Assembly: GCA_051252415.1 (NCBI GenBank)
Contig: JBPOGA010000001.1
Coordinates: 248,001-312,000 of the forward strand
Direction of reading: 5' to 3'
DNA: 64,000 nucleotides
Source: JBPOFY01 sp051252415
GTDB taxonomy: Bacteria > Verrucomicrobiota > Verrucomicrobiia > Opitutales > Coraliomargaritaceae
Numbering within the stretch: position 1 is the stretch's first letter; each line of letters begins with the position of its first letter. A program made the translations under genes and the position numbers. Positions 46,601-55,078 of the stretch are shown here, piece after piece. Under the pieces are notes generated by a model. That model was given only the letters and a program-made list of their open reading frames with translations, was not told the origin of the DNA and did not search any database.

Positions 46601-49133
46601 TCGCACTGGCGACAATGATCGCGGTAAACGCGCAAAGGTCGCTTTACTCGCTCATGGCAATCAACCCATCCGCTCAGCCAATGAAATGCACGACCGTATC
46701 AACGATGGTGCAGGCACTGGATATTATCGTTTAGTTGATACACACGAAGCGTTTGCCGCTCCTGTAAATCTCCATATCACTCCCACACTCGCGTCTGCAC
46801 TACAATGGGCCGTCGTCGATCCTTCCGTCAATAAGCCTTGGCGCGATGGCCCAACGCTCAACCTGCGTATCAGTAGCTTACTCATGAATGGCGATGCCAT
46901 GCTTTTCGGCACCACCTTTGCTGACCAAGTCGTGCCTTTTGCGACAACTGCATTCACACAAGATAGCGTCGATTTAGCAGATGAAGTCCTGAGCGAAATC
47001 TATAGCTACGCGCCATCAAGCAATGTCTTCTGGCCCGCTGAGCGTCTTGTTGATGACGGCGTGCTCAACACAATTCAAGCGATGGGCTACAGTCACACAG
47101 TGGTCGACCAAATGCGCCATTTCTTTAAATGGTTCGGTCGCACCCAAGCCCTCGGGCAGACAGGCTATCAAATCAACGACGTTAATAATATGGGACTCTT
47201 CCCTATACATGACTTTGCAAGCACATTCCGATTCGACAACCACGACAACGGCTTAAACATGTCGCTCCGCGAACTCCTCAACCGCCGCGCACGCGATGGC
47301 ACACAAGATCAAGTGCTCAGCCTACTCAGCGACTGGGAAGACTTCCGCACGGAAGACCAAGCGGATGCCTACGACCTAAACCTTCGGTGGATCGCAAATC
47401 GTCCTTGGGTCGAACTCGTCACACTAGACGATGTAGCAACAGGCGAAATCGACCTTTCCCAACCAGCCGATGGAAGCGGAGACACCTGGAGCACTGTAAA
47501 TCGAGGCACCGGACAATCGCTACAACGCACGGCTAAAGACTACATCGACCACGCCACTCAAGAAGATTATAGCAATTGGTATAACGGCCAAAGTGGTCGC
47601 GAAGAAGGCCTCGCCAACAAGACTTTCGAAGTCCGCTCTGGAATCAATTTGCCGGACAGTTTTGGTCAAGTTGGCATCGACGGTATTGCAGACGCGACTT
47701 GGAACGATGTCGCTACTATCAGCAATGCCGACACCAGCGAGCTCGGTCGCACCGCTGCTCACGCAGCGATGTTTGTGACTGCCTTCCACGATCAGCAAAA
47801 CAACGATCTCAGCAAGTTCTCAACGGGCACTTACATTTACCCAGACACCGATTTCAACAACCTCGCCGATTTCTCCAAGCTAGCCCAATCACAGATGCGT
47901 TTTGCGGCGCTCTACAAGCGTGTGGATACATGGGCCGCTACGGCACCTAGTGTTGCAACAAAAGCAATGGAAGACATCGACCGCGATGGCGAAGTCGAAT
48001 ACCTCCTCTATAACGAAACATCCTTCGCGGTCTTCGAAGCGATCGGCGGACGCTGCGTAGCAGCTTTTGCACGCAATACACTTTCAGGAGCCGTCTATCA
48101 AATCATCGGCACCCAACCTACGTATGCTGGTTTTGAAACGGAAGACGAAGGCATTGCCAATGTCGACAACAACGAAATCGGCGCACGCCGCACCTCTGCA
48201 TTCAAAGACTGGTTTGCCGACGGAACAGGCGGTGGCACGACGCAGTATGCAAACACACTCTACAGCGTCACCGAAAGCGCTAGTGGCACTGGTTGGACGT
48301 TCACAGCGCCCTTCAATCATATAGTTAAGACCATCACTCTCGACGACACCCTACCCAAACTTCAAGCAGACTACGTACTCAACGGTACTGACGTCGACAA
48401 ACTCTACATTCGCCACGGCCTTACACCCAACCTCTGGAACTTGATCGCACGTGGACAATACGACCTCGATCCGCTCAGTGTATCCCTAGGTCGGATACGC
48501 CTCGCAAATCGAGGTGGCAGCGAGCCTGTTGTCGCCCAGATCACCTATGGCAGCAACACGGAGTTTAATGGAGGCGCAGTCGACGACGAGCCCGGCACCA
48601 CCGAGTGGGACGCCCTAAACATGCGTAATCAAGCACTTGTCCACCAGGTCGAGCTGACCAATGTTGATGGCCAGAATAGCTTCAGCATGAGCCTAACACT
48701 TGAGAATGGCCTCACCGATACCGACGGTGACGACCTTCCGAATTGGTGGGAAGTCGACAATGGCCTCGACCCCGAGGACGAGACTGGAAGTAACGGTAAA
48801 GCAGGCAACGATGATGGTGACGCCTACAGCAACTTTGAAGAATACGTGCTCGGGCTCAATCTCGGAGTGGCAGAATTCAACGGTCTACCGCAGGGCCTCA
48901 TTGAAAGCAACGGCATCGGAGGCTTCACTGTGACCTTCCCAGTTCTCGCAGGCCGTAGCTATCGCGTTTGGTATACCGATGATCTTTCACTATCATGGCA
49001 GCCAGCAGGCAGTAGCTTCAGCATCACCGAGGACAACCCTGCCCACGTCTGGACAGACGACGGCACTCACACCTCACCCGAACCTTCTACAGTCGATCAA
49101 CGTTTCTTTAAAATAGAAATTACCCGACCTTAG
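40605..49133 (+). CDS. Giant secreted two-enzyme amylase: GH13 plus GH57-like domains
   Basis: A 2842-residue exported protein (signal near LKKTVFLLLVLVCHQTVQG). Residues about 30-600: a GH13 alpha-amylase catalytic domain, with DNIMNHR, LRLDAVKHVR (nucleophile Asp296), LFGEHLGE (Glu360) and MHAQSHDND (His421/Asp422). Then Ig-like beta domains (600-1370), a run of calcium-type repeats such as SPDTDGDGLPDG (about 1370-1730), and a beta domain (1760-1990). Residues about 2010-2330 look like a GH57 catalytic domain: AHGNQPIRS (HQP-like, His2017), LHITPTLASALQW, VFWPAERLVD (Glu2146) and LLSDWEDF (Asp2243). A second calcium-type repeat lies near 2705-2755, then a C-terminal beta domain. It starts the amylase operon; the next gene begins 10 bases after it. 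Confidence 0.86.
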   Translation: MPQSLLSTLQTLKKTVFLLLVLVCHQTVQGEAMLQYFNTDWAEITRKMPELAEAGYSSLWLPPPTKGSGGLSVGYDLWDPFDLGSKNQRNTVRTRYGTEAELLELVKTAHRFGIRIYFDNIMNHRAFDIPGYNEDTPIDVYPGLVPEDFHLQTTQEGFYRKWDNTRDWNSAWQVQNLGLADLIDIAQEPGTTNQNFGSTEGSTFPKIKLIRDLERPEQYYEDKDYNYVGFGGLLPIAEALLNTEGNPTPSDAEIKARAQQYLQDNASVYEEYVEAYLNRAARWLMDRTKADGLRLDAVKHVRADFFGATYGENKDADDYGYLGQVQRQFNLTRGFSDWDNHRDTVFNTEAPRDDAMLFGEHLGEPPGYSDYFNSGMRLVDNPLRQQFNDRLGSPWNGLNGYDSAGAGGFDPALTVMHAQSHDNDYASRRELQHAMYFTRAGLGLLYTDGNYQAETLGESGGAFPRHANTSFLGQWDDARVPNILYIHEQFARGDQIGKYSDGDVVIYERMDKRENGGMSDADGVTMLFMLNDDYSSGHGATFSTSFPATAGGSDAYLYNYSTYGGGFYKYASELVNGSTIIPEGGYFVFGWKNPDPSILWANSGGRPLTIYQDGDEVGTVDVLRQDGPNGDADFHGDTLPISSQPIISNSANDDYTYTATVPRITDGTKVRFVARADGSAENILLKLDGGIDLNDTNHSGGDPRDNPPALATDTFLGYEQASLVERIGPEKFAAVDTTRCIFGSAGAETYTAGAATTDGVGNNPQEANAATFAFHNPTAGFEAWVPLDGSLATATQLDQTGASTIVWLKTNSVGADYKAFVYYTTDNSNPEGASGWGRGTTQVAEASYVTPNTAGGNNWWRAEINPTPVGTIKYKIGIYKTAESRIFPTGVTEVALKTKMMTTFQTSERDLTTVNVRPHNDYGVSETGLEEGMHMISARAFLDRANRASIYNTFKQTFYYDTERPQGEIRYPENDGNTVDGSNYGVVVRTDATVEEVWYRIEDADTSNDDIETGVNNGNGDGFEPFTDTDQDGTRDLGEAFEDLNENGIWDDDLTTENWVQASELTPSLSITPSDPAYRKEWRFDYNNIPATIIGNGEANIKVRLREISSSEFKDFSLSDINGHYSTLVRNVNVNGPDERVFIAFPASDRQIVDDSYVMKVYFTKSLADGLTEQQLIDRFLISIGSNEEGDSGEPQSRDDYSIAYNETADYHALAYQLPNLYNDLPQYDHKITVVHDRPSGTDFEVSRIVRALPVTTPRVLIVNPPELGSDGRNFEIVLPDIPAPLPTDRQFTIQVATNVNATDVTLNFVNLRGSTIGVPTSVVEGSSKLWNFTWSSIAQGTYRFTATVTSPGGNNTADRNTTVIFREQVEEYDSDPDDDDDGLLDDNENTPQELPEVTSDQWTNGDIHAYYAYGRSSPTSPDTDGDGLPDGLEVGWRNAVIIGEPFTDTGYDHDANAGTPNLGANNAVFDWNDDNNNGAHDVGELSEPFTDTNTDSAYAFGTILTTDTNGDGFPNFISDLDPPFYNVVENYGNVPNVDSISLGGDRTRQSAGSVTDPTNPDSDYDGIPDGVEDSNRNGWIDGDGASIDPAFNPWAARDWPDGVIQPSENWTETDPNNADTDGDGASDGYSEDTNFDGVIEGDSNTNRTYDTGEEWSETDPLNSDTDGDGLPDGWEYDNGLDPLDNGIDSLRTMAVDDGNTEHGGNGDPDGDGFTNAQELANGTRARENDNVPPPPANSIVIGPGDDESVGNAINLNEFTDWTVDDLLVLDEYDGNGTNNQGGDIYKAYDGFDESRDIVAFYFRDGGADGKVYFRFDFQDLQAFAEEGHLDTYIVIDTGNTTSGESALPEDLDTRTEMKWEVLVAIYQTDNGAVYVDTPLSTNTTTIGEDLFANGVVRRTQADTNGFGKAYFNSDLDSMEASISRQALLDAGWNGTADNLNFQVFTTRDGVDNSGPGLGDIGGRSDVRDSIRNDYIASSYYKDQSNLAGDKSVLYNWFSRTGDNDRGKRAKVALLAHGNQPIRSANEMHDRINDGAGTGYYRLVDTHEAFAAPVNLHITPTLASALQWAVVDPSVNKPWRDGPTLNLRISSLLMNGDAMLFGTTFADQVVPFATTAFTQDSVDLADEVLSEIYSYAPSSNVFWPAERLVDDGVLNTIQAMGYSHTVVDQMRHFFKWFGRTQALGQTGYQINDVNNMGLFPIHDFASTFRFDNHDNGLNMSLRELLNRRARDGTQDQVLSLLSDWEDFRTEDQADAYDLNLRWIANRPWVELVTLDDVATGEIDLSQPADGSGDTWSTVNRGTGQSLQRTAKDYIDHATQEDYSNWYNGQSGREEGLANKTFEVRSGINLPDSFGQVGIDGIADATWNDVATISNADTSELGRTAAHAAMFVTAFHDQQNNDLSKFSTGTYIYPDTDFNNLADFSKLAQSQMRFAALYKRVDTWAATAPSVATKAMEDIDRDGEVEYLLYNETSFAVFEAIGGRCVAAFARNTLSGAVYQIIGTQPTYAGFETEDEGIANVDNNEIGARRTSAFKDWFADGTGGGTTQYANTLYSVTESASGTGWTFTAPFNHIVKTITLDDTLPKLQADYVLNGTDVDKLYIRHGLTPNLWNLIARGQYDLDPLSVSLGRIRLANRGGSEPVVAQITYGSNTEFNGGAVDDEPGTTEWDALNMRNQALVHQVELTNVDGQNSFSMSLTLENGLTDTDGDDLPNWWEVDNGLDPEDETGSNGKAGNDDGDAYSNFEEYVLGLNLGVAEFNGLPQGLIESNGIGGFTVTFPVLAGRSYRVWYTDDLSLSWQPAGSSFSITEDNPAHVWTDDGTHTSPEPSTVDQRFFKIEITRP

Positions 49134-49143
49134 TTTCCCCACC

Positions 49144-52100
49144 ATGAAGAATTTACGTCAAACCTGCTTAATTTCCATAGCATGTGTCGCAGCGATTAAC
49201 TCACTCTTGGCCGATGCAGGAATCGTCTGGCACGAGCCTGCGAATGCGCACATTGACCTAGGTGGCCCCACCATGCGTGACCCGCTCTTTGAAGCGGAAG
49301 ATAATGACCTCACAATCTATCAAGGCTTCTTCAAAGACGGCGGTGCCAATGGCGACCAAGACGGAGGCACACTCTACTATCGATACACTCCAAACGGGGG
49401 CTCTCCTAGCTCGTGGACATCCGTAGCACTCAGCCATTCCTCCAATGTCGGAGGCAACCAGTTCTGGAGCGCGACACTCCCCAGCACTGGGGCGAACCCC
49501 ACCGATGTCATCGAATATTACATCGAAGTCTCCTTTAGCGGCGTAGAACCTGAAACCACTTACCTCTACGGCGGTGACTTAATTAACAACTTCACGACCA
49601 CGACAACCGAAGCCACAGCACAGGCCAGCCCCTACTCCATCCGCAATCGCCCAGGCTGGATCTTCCACGCCGACAACCGCACCATCGCAGGCGACGACAT
49701 TCAAGTCCGCCTCAAAACGGGCTACATTGGCCCTGATAACCTTGAATCAACTCTTTGGGCCACTAACGGTGCCATCTATTACACCACAGACGGAACCGAG
49801 CCCGATGGCTCACTCGGCACACCTTCGGGCACATCATCTGCAACCACACTTTCCTTCGACGGGATTGAAGGCGACGGCAGCGGCAACGGCAATGCTGCTA
49901 ACTGGCAGGGAACCATGACCGACGTCCTCAACAGCCTACCCTTTGGCGGCCAAGTCAAATACAAGCTCGGGCTTTGGAACCGCGCGACCAACGAAGAGAA
50001 GTTCGCAGACCATTCGGCGGGCGGCGAAAACACTTTTGTCTATCAGAACGGAACACTCGGTGAACCTTCGCTTACGATCAACGGACTCAATGCGAACTAC
50101 ACTACGACAAAACTCTTCATCGACGAGATCGCAAGTGAGTCAATCGATCTCAACATCACTTTCGCACCCGGCGAGGCCAACATAAATGCAGCCGAGATTT
50201 ACACCAACGTAAACCGCCGCGACCGCGCCAACGAAGACGCCGACAGCGACGGCTACGAAGACGGCATCAGTGGACTCGACGGTAATGCGCTCGTCGCGGG
50301 TGACGACACTCACTACTACAAAGCATACACGATGGCCAACGCTGGAGCTGGCAGCTACACCCTAACCCTTCCCGCTGATAAGACAGGTGCCTACCGCTTG
50401 ACCGCTCGCTGGAAAGTCGATGGCGACCCAAACTGGCGCTGGTATAGCAATCAAGCGGCAAACCGTAGAGACCACGCAATAACGGTATCACCAAAAGATG
50501 CTCGCGACTTAATCATCTACGAAATCAACGTGCTCAACATCGAGGCTACCGACGACACCTTCACCAACCGCTCGACGATCGAGGACATGCACAACGCCGC
50601 AGGTGGACATCACAACTTAAACAACCGCTGGGACCTCGCCTATCTCAAGAATCTGGGCGCCAATTGCCTCTGGTTCCAACCGGTTCACCCAGCTGCACGC
50701 GACGGACGCGAACCCAACGATGGCTGGGGTGGATCAGGTGATCCCTACGAACCAGGCAGCCCCTACGCCGTAAAGAACTTCTTCGAGATCAGCCCGATCA
50801 TGACACGCAATTTCGTGGGCGACCCATACGACAATGCGGACTTACTCGACCAAACTAATCGCGATCTCGCCATGACTGCATGGCAAAACTTCGTCACCGA
50901 TGCCGACGCAGAAGAAGTCAGCATCATGCTCGATGCGCCCTTCAATCACACCGCTACTGATATCGAGCTCGCTCAGGCCGGCGTCGACCTGTTTCAACCC
51001 GACGGTGCCGATCCCGCATGGACAAAGACCGATGAGATCCGCAACCGCGAAGCACGTTTCTTTTCCAAGGCCGGCAACTACGCCGAGCGAGCCACCTCTT
51101 CTCTTGATATCGCCGCTGGGCCTGATCGCTTTGACTTTGGCAAGTGGAACGATGTGAAAGACGTCTTCTTTGGTCGCTATGATTCACTGGTCGAAATCGA
51201 CGCAGAACCTGAGCGCTCCAGCCACACCAGCGAGGGCGACTGGTTCGACTTCGCCGATACCGAATGGACCAACAACGACTTTGTTCAAGGCGGCGAAAAC
51301 AAGAACGTAACCCGCCAGACTTGGAAGTATTTTGCCGAATATGCACTCTACTGGCTGGAACAAACAGGCTACACAGAAGGCACCCCGCACATCGAAGCCA
51401 ATCGCCACCTCGGTATCGATGGTCTGCGCTGCGATTTCGGTCAGGGTCTTCCACCTCGCCTCTGGGAATACATCATCAACACAGCTCGTGAGCGTAAGTG
51501 GAACTTCGTCATGATGAGTGAATCGCTCGACGGTGGTGCCGTGACCTACCGCTCCAATCGTCACTTTGATATTCTCAATGAGAACATCGTATTCCCATTA
51601 AAATCAGCCACCAACAATACCGACTACAGAAACATTTTCGAAGGTCGCCGCGGCGCTTACGGGGAAGGCCTCGTATTGATCAACAACGTCTCACACGACG
51701 AAGAAAATTACTCAGACCCTTGGGAAGCACTTATCCGCTACAGCGTCGCCTCTACACTAGACGGAGTGCCGATGATCTTCCCAGGTCAAGAGCTCGGGAT
51801 ATCCACGACCACTGGTTACAACCACTACGAAACCAATTTCGGCAAGCAGATCCCTCACTTCAAGCGCTTCAACTCGATGCAGCCGATTTGGAATGACACC
51901 GACTTTGGCAACGACCAACTCTACCCGGTCTATGCTGGCATGGGCTTGGCTCGTAATTTCAGCCCAGCACTACGCAGTTCCAACCGCTGGTTCCTTGATG
52001 GTGATGGATTTAACAATCAGATTCACGCCGTCGCCAAATACGAAACCGCCAACGCCTCACCTGTCACATCCGATGTCGTGCTCGCCTTCTCGAATTTGGA

Positions 52101-52974
52101 TCGGAACCTCGATCAAACTGACAACTTCAAGATACCGGCATCACTCTCGACCCTGCTAGGATTGCAGGACGGCCGCACTTACAACGTTAAGAACATCGCT
52201 GCTTACATTGCACAGGACCCCACCCGGCGCGACCACCTACTTTGGGGCAGTGGCTACACTGGAGCCTATTTAAAAAGCGACGGCTTCCTAGTCAGCACCA
52301 AGAAAGTGCCCACCACAGTCGGCGACTGGTCCACAGCTCCGTTTGAAGCACAGTATCTAAAAGTTTATGATGTGACCGCACCGAGTGCCACTCCAAGCAC
52401 GCCTGTTGCGCCAAATAGTTATAACTACGAGATCGGCAACTCGGCCACCTTTGATTGGGCCGACGTCCCCGCCGACAGCGAAGGCATCATCCCTCACTAC
52501 GAAGTGAGCGTGATTATCAACAGCGGCGATCCCGTCATCTACAATACCACCGAGAGCCAATACACCGTCACTGCGACCGAAGGTCAGCAGGTTTCGATCT
52601 CCGTCCGCGCAGTGAACCCCACTGACAACGACAACAAGGGCCCCACCAGTGGCCAGAGCCCATTTATAGATCTCATAGCCGCAGGTGATGACGCCGACAG
52701 CGACGGCCAGAGCAATGGCGACGAAGACGAAGCTGGCACCAATCCATTTAACAGCAGCTCCCGATTCGAAATCGCGAGTCAGACGGTAGAAACTGATGGT
52801 GACTTCGCCCTCACTTGGGAAGCCGTCTCAGGGAAGACCTACTCAATTCAGACCAGCACAAACTTAGCAATACCTGCGAATTGGACCACCGTTGCAACGG
52901 GCCTAAATAGCGGCACCTATACAGACCCTAATCCGAGCGAAGACCAAAAATTCTATCGCGTTGTGGTTGAGTAA
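49144..52974 (+). CDS. Secreted multidomain GH13 alpha-amylase
   Basis: A 1276-residue exported protein with a signal peptide (MKNLRQTCLISIACVAAINS). The N-terminal ~440 residues are beta domains resembling starch-binding or N-domains. A GH13 catalytic domain occupies about 450-1060, with SIMLDAPFNHTA, GLRCDFGQG (nucleophile Asp764), VMMSESLDGGA (Glu793) and NNVSHDEE (His851/Asp852). Then a fibronectin-like domain, a calcium-type DADSDGQSNGDEDEAGTNPF, and a C-terminal beta domain typical of surface proteins in this phylum. It follows the giant enzyme by 10 bases and precedes the third amylase; the three likely work in turn on starch or glycogen outside the cell. Confidence 0.92.
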   Translation: MKNLRQTCLISIACVAAINSLLADAGIVWHEPANAHIDLGGPTMRDPLFEAEDNDLTIYQGFFKDGGANGDQDGGTLYYRYTPNGGSPSSWTSVALSHSSNVGGNQFWSATLPSTGANPTDVIEYYIEVSFSGVEPETTYLYGGDLINNFTTTTTEATAQASPYSIRNRPGWIFHADNRTIAGDDIQVRLKTGYIGPDNLESTLWATNGAIYYTTDGTEPDGSLGTPSGTSSATTLSFDGIEGDGSGNGNAANWQGTMTDVLNSLPFGGQVKYKLGLWNRATNEEKFADHSAGGENTFVYQNGTLGEPSLTINGLNANYTTTKLFIDEIASESIDLNITFAPGEANINAAEIYTNVNRRDRANEDADSDGYEDGISGLDGNALVAGDDTHYYKAYTMANAGAGSYTLTLPADKTGAYRLTARWKVDGDPNWRWYSNQAANRRDHAITVSPKDARDLIIYEINVLNIEATDDTFTNRSTIEDMHNAAGGHHNLNNRWDLAYLKNLGANCLWFQPVHPAARDGREPNDGWGGSGDPYEPGSPYAVKNFFEISPIMTRNFVGDPYDNADLLDQTNRDLAMTAWQNFVTDADAEEVSIMLDAPFNHTATDIELAQAGVDLFQPDGADPAWTKTDEIRNREARFFSKAGNYAERATSSLDIAAGPDRFDFGKWNDVKDVFFGRYDSLVEIDAEPERSSHTSEGDWFDFADTEWTNNDFVQGGENKNVTRQTWKYFAEYALYWLEQTGYTEGTPHIEANRHLGIDGLRCDFGQGLPPRLWEYIINTARERKWNFVMMSESLDGGAVTYRSNRHFDILNENIVFPLKSATNNTDYRNIFEGRRGAYGEGLVLINNVSHDEENYSDPWEALIRYSVASTLDGVPMIFPGQELGISTTTGYNHYETNFGKQIPHFKRFNSMQPIWNDTDFGNDQLYPVYAGMGLARNFSPALRSSNRWFLDGDGFNNQIHAVAKYETANASPVTSDVVLAFSNLDRNLDQTDNFKIPASLSTLLGLQDGRTYNVKNIAAYIAQDPTRRDHLLWGSGYTGAYLKSDGFLVSTKKVPTTVGDWSTAPFEAQYLKVYDVTAPSATPSTPVAPNSYNYEIGNSATFDWADVPADSEGIIPHYEVSVIINSGDPVIYNTTESQYTVTATEGQQVSISVRAVNPTDNDNKGPTSGQSPFIDLIAAGDDADSDGQSNGDEDEAGTNPFNSSSRFEIASQTVETDGDFALTWEAVSGKTYSIQTSTNLAIPANWTTVATGLNSGTYTDPNPSEDQKFYRVVVE

Positions 52975-52992
52975 TTGGATTCTAAAAACGCA

Positions 52993-53063
52993 GGGCCTTT
53001 GCTTGCAAAGTGCTCCCATCTGCCAAGTCTCATCCAGTATAAGCACTTCGCAAGCGAAGACCC
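52993..53063. repeat. Palindromic repeat at the third amylase start
   Basis: Imperfect inverted arms GGGCCTTTGCTTGCAAAGTGC and GCACTTCGCAAGCGAAGACCC lie between the second amylase stop and the chosen start of the third. A related short sequence TCTTCGCTTGCGAAGACC occurs in gspJ near 7260. Confidence 0.65.
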
Positions 53064-53076
53064 GACGCAACGATCC

Positions 53077-54801
53077 GTGGTAAAAAAAATCCTCATACTA
53101 TGCCTCTGCACCCTCGTCTCACTAGCCGAGGCAAGCTCGCCTGACTGGGCAAAGGACGTCGTCTGGTATCAGATCTTCCCAGAGCGTTTCAATAACGGCG
53201 ATCCCTCAAACGATCCAACCCGCGAGTCCCTCAATCACTTCGAGAGCGTTCCCGTAAACTGGAAAGTCCGCGCCTGGGACTCGGAGTGGTTTGAGCGCGA
53301 TCAATGGGAAAAAGATCTCAACTACCACTTTCAAGACACCCTCCACCATCGTCGCTATGGGGGCGACCTGCAGGGCGTCATCGACAAGCTCGATTACCTG
53401 AAAGCGCTCGGCATCACTGGGATCTATTTCAATCCCGTCTTTCATGCGAACTCGCTGCATAAATACGACGGTAAGAACTTTCACCACATCGACCCGCATT
53501 TCGGGCCTGACCCTCAAGGTGACCTCCTCCTTATCGAACGAGAGACTGAAGACCCTAGGACTTGGCCCTTCACCGCTGCCGACAAATTATTTCTGCAATT
53601 ACTGCAAGAGGCCAAAGCCCGTGGTATGCGCGTCATCCTCGATGGTGTTTGGAATCACAGCGGGAGAGACTTTTTCGCCTTCGAGGACATCTTGAAGTCA
53701 GGAAGCAATTCGCCCTACGTAAATTGGTATGACATCATTCGCCACGACGACCGCGTTACCACAGAAAACGAATTCGACTACCACGGCTGGCATGGCTTCA
53801 AGAGTCTGCCCGAATTCGCCAACAACCGCGACGGAGACAACTTGGCCAGCGGCCCAAAACAATATATCTTCAACGCCACCAAGCGCTGGATGGATCCGAA
53901 CAGTGACGGCGACCCGAGCGACGGCATCGACGGCTGGCGCCTCGATGTGGCAGAAGAAATGCCCCACGGCTTCTGGCAGGAGTGGCACCGCTTAGTTCGT
54001 AGAATCAACCCAGAGGCCTTCACCAGCGCGGAAATATGGGGCAGCGCAGGGCAATACCTACAAGACACTGGCTTCAGCTCGGCCATGAACTACCGCGGCT
54101 TCGCCATACCGGTCAAAGGCTGGCTTATCGATGGCCGCAGCTCGGCCGATGAATTTGCCGACCGGCTCAATCAAGAACGCAACAGCCACCCCAGTGATAC
54201 GGCCTACACATTGCAAAATCTCGTCGACTCCCACGACACCCAGCGCGTGGCCTCCGCAATCGCCAATCGTAACAACTTCGAACACTACAACAATGACGAT
54301 TGGTTCGACTACGACGAGGGCGAACAGGTCAACGCACGCGCCTTCGGCTACAACAACGGCGCACCCGACGAAGAAGGCCGCCGCATCTGGAAAATGCTGG
54401 CTCTCTTCCAAGCCACCTACGTCGGCGCACCGATGATCTACTACGGCACAGAAATCGGCATGTGGGGTGCGGACGACCCCGAAGACCGTATGCCCACTTG
54501 GTGGCACCGGTTCGATCAGGATATTTTTGAAGCTTATCAAAAAGCCTTTCGATTAAGGCACCAATACGCCGCACTCAGGCGCGGCAGCTTCCGCGTCCTC
54601 GCCGTCCACAACGACCGACAGATTTTCGTCTTCGAACGTCGCCTCGATGACGAGCGCATCATCATCGTCCTCAACCGCGGCAACACAGACATTCAGTTTA
54701 ATTCGGCGACATTAAGCCAATATAAAGTCCTTTTAAGCACAGATCCCGAGACTTCAACAAGCTCCCTACCTGCGGTAAGCGCTGCAGTCTTTAGGAAATA
54801 G
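53077..54801 (+). CDS. Secreted GH13 alpha-amylase / neopullulanase-like enzyme
   Basis: A compact exported GH13 enzyme of 574 residues. It hydrolyses alpha-glucans or malto-oligosaccharides. Motifs: VVWYQIFPERFNNGD, YGGDLQGVIDKLDYLKALG, GIYFNPVF, VILDGVWNHSG, GWRLDVAEEMP (nucleophile Asp about 290), FTSAEIWG (Glu about 319) and LVDSHDTQRVAS (His/Asp about 386-387). The frame is open back to the preceding stop, but GTG 53077 gives a clean signal peptide (VKKILILCLCTLVSLAEA) directly before the catalytic domain. The 100 bases before it are a palindromic repeat. The DxHD pattern and YGGDLQG sequence are typical of neopullulanase/cyclomaltodextrinase-like enzymes. Confidence 0.9.
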   Translation: MVKKILILCLCTLVSLAEASSPDWAKDVVWYQIFPERFNNGDPSNDPTRESLNHFESVPVNWKVRAWDSEWFERDQWEKDLNYHFQDTLHHRRYGGDLQGVIDKLDYLKALGITGIYFNPVFHANSLHKYDGKNFHHIDPHFGPDPQGDLLLIERETEDPRTWPFTAADKLFLQLLQEAKARGMRVILDGVWNHSGRDFFAFEDILKSGSNSPYVNWYDIIRHDDRVTTENEFDYHGWHGFKSLPEFANNRDGDNLASGPKQYIFNATKRWMDPNSDGDPSDGIDGWRLDVAEEMPHGFWQEWHRLVRRINPEAFTSAEIWGSAGQYLQDTGFSSAMNYRGFAIPVKGWLIDGRSSADEFADRLNQERNSHPSDTAYTLQNLVDSHDTQRVASAIANRNNFEHYNNDDWFDYDEGEQVNARAFGYNNGAPDEEGRRIWKMLALFQATYVGAPMIYYGTEIGMWGADDPEDRMPTWWHRFDQDIFEAYQKAFRLRHQYAALRRGSFRVLAVHNDRQIFVFERRLDDERIIIVLNRGNTDIQFNSATLSQYKVLLSTDPETSTSSLPAVSAAVFRK

Positions 54802-55078
54802 TCCAATAGCCATCTATAGCCTCAAATACTATTCAATGTTAATTATAGTTATACAACATAAGGAAAAATTAAGATTAACTAATAGGCCGAAATGAATCAC
54901 AAAAATCTATATACCAATGACTTAACGACTAAATTAAGCAATTCAGCGGCATTCAACGAAGGTCTATTATCTTGACAAATACTCAAATCCCCACATCACT
55001 GCGCGCCACATACCTGCGACCTTCCGCGGTGATACAGTCATCGCAAATACAACTACCTTCGGATGGTGCAGACTCTCG
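54802..55078. other. Gene-free AT-rich leader stretch
   Basis: No certain gene. The sequence is AT-rich and contains AAGGAAAA near 54860, a TTGACA at 54972-54977 without a matching -10, and a possible 27-codon frame (54892-54975) that I cannot support as a gene. It leads into the RNA units before the desaturase. Confidence 0.45.
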
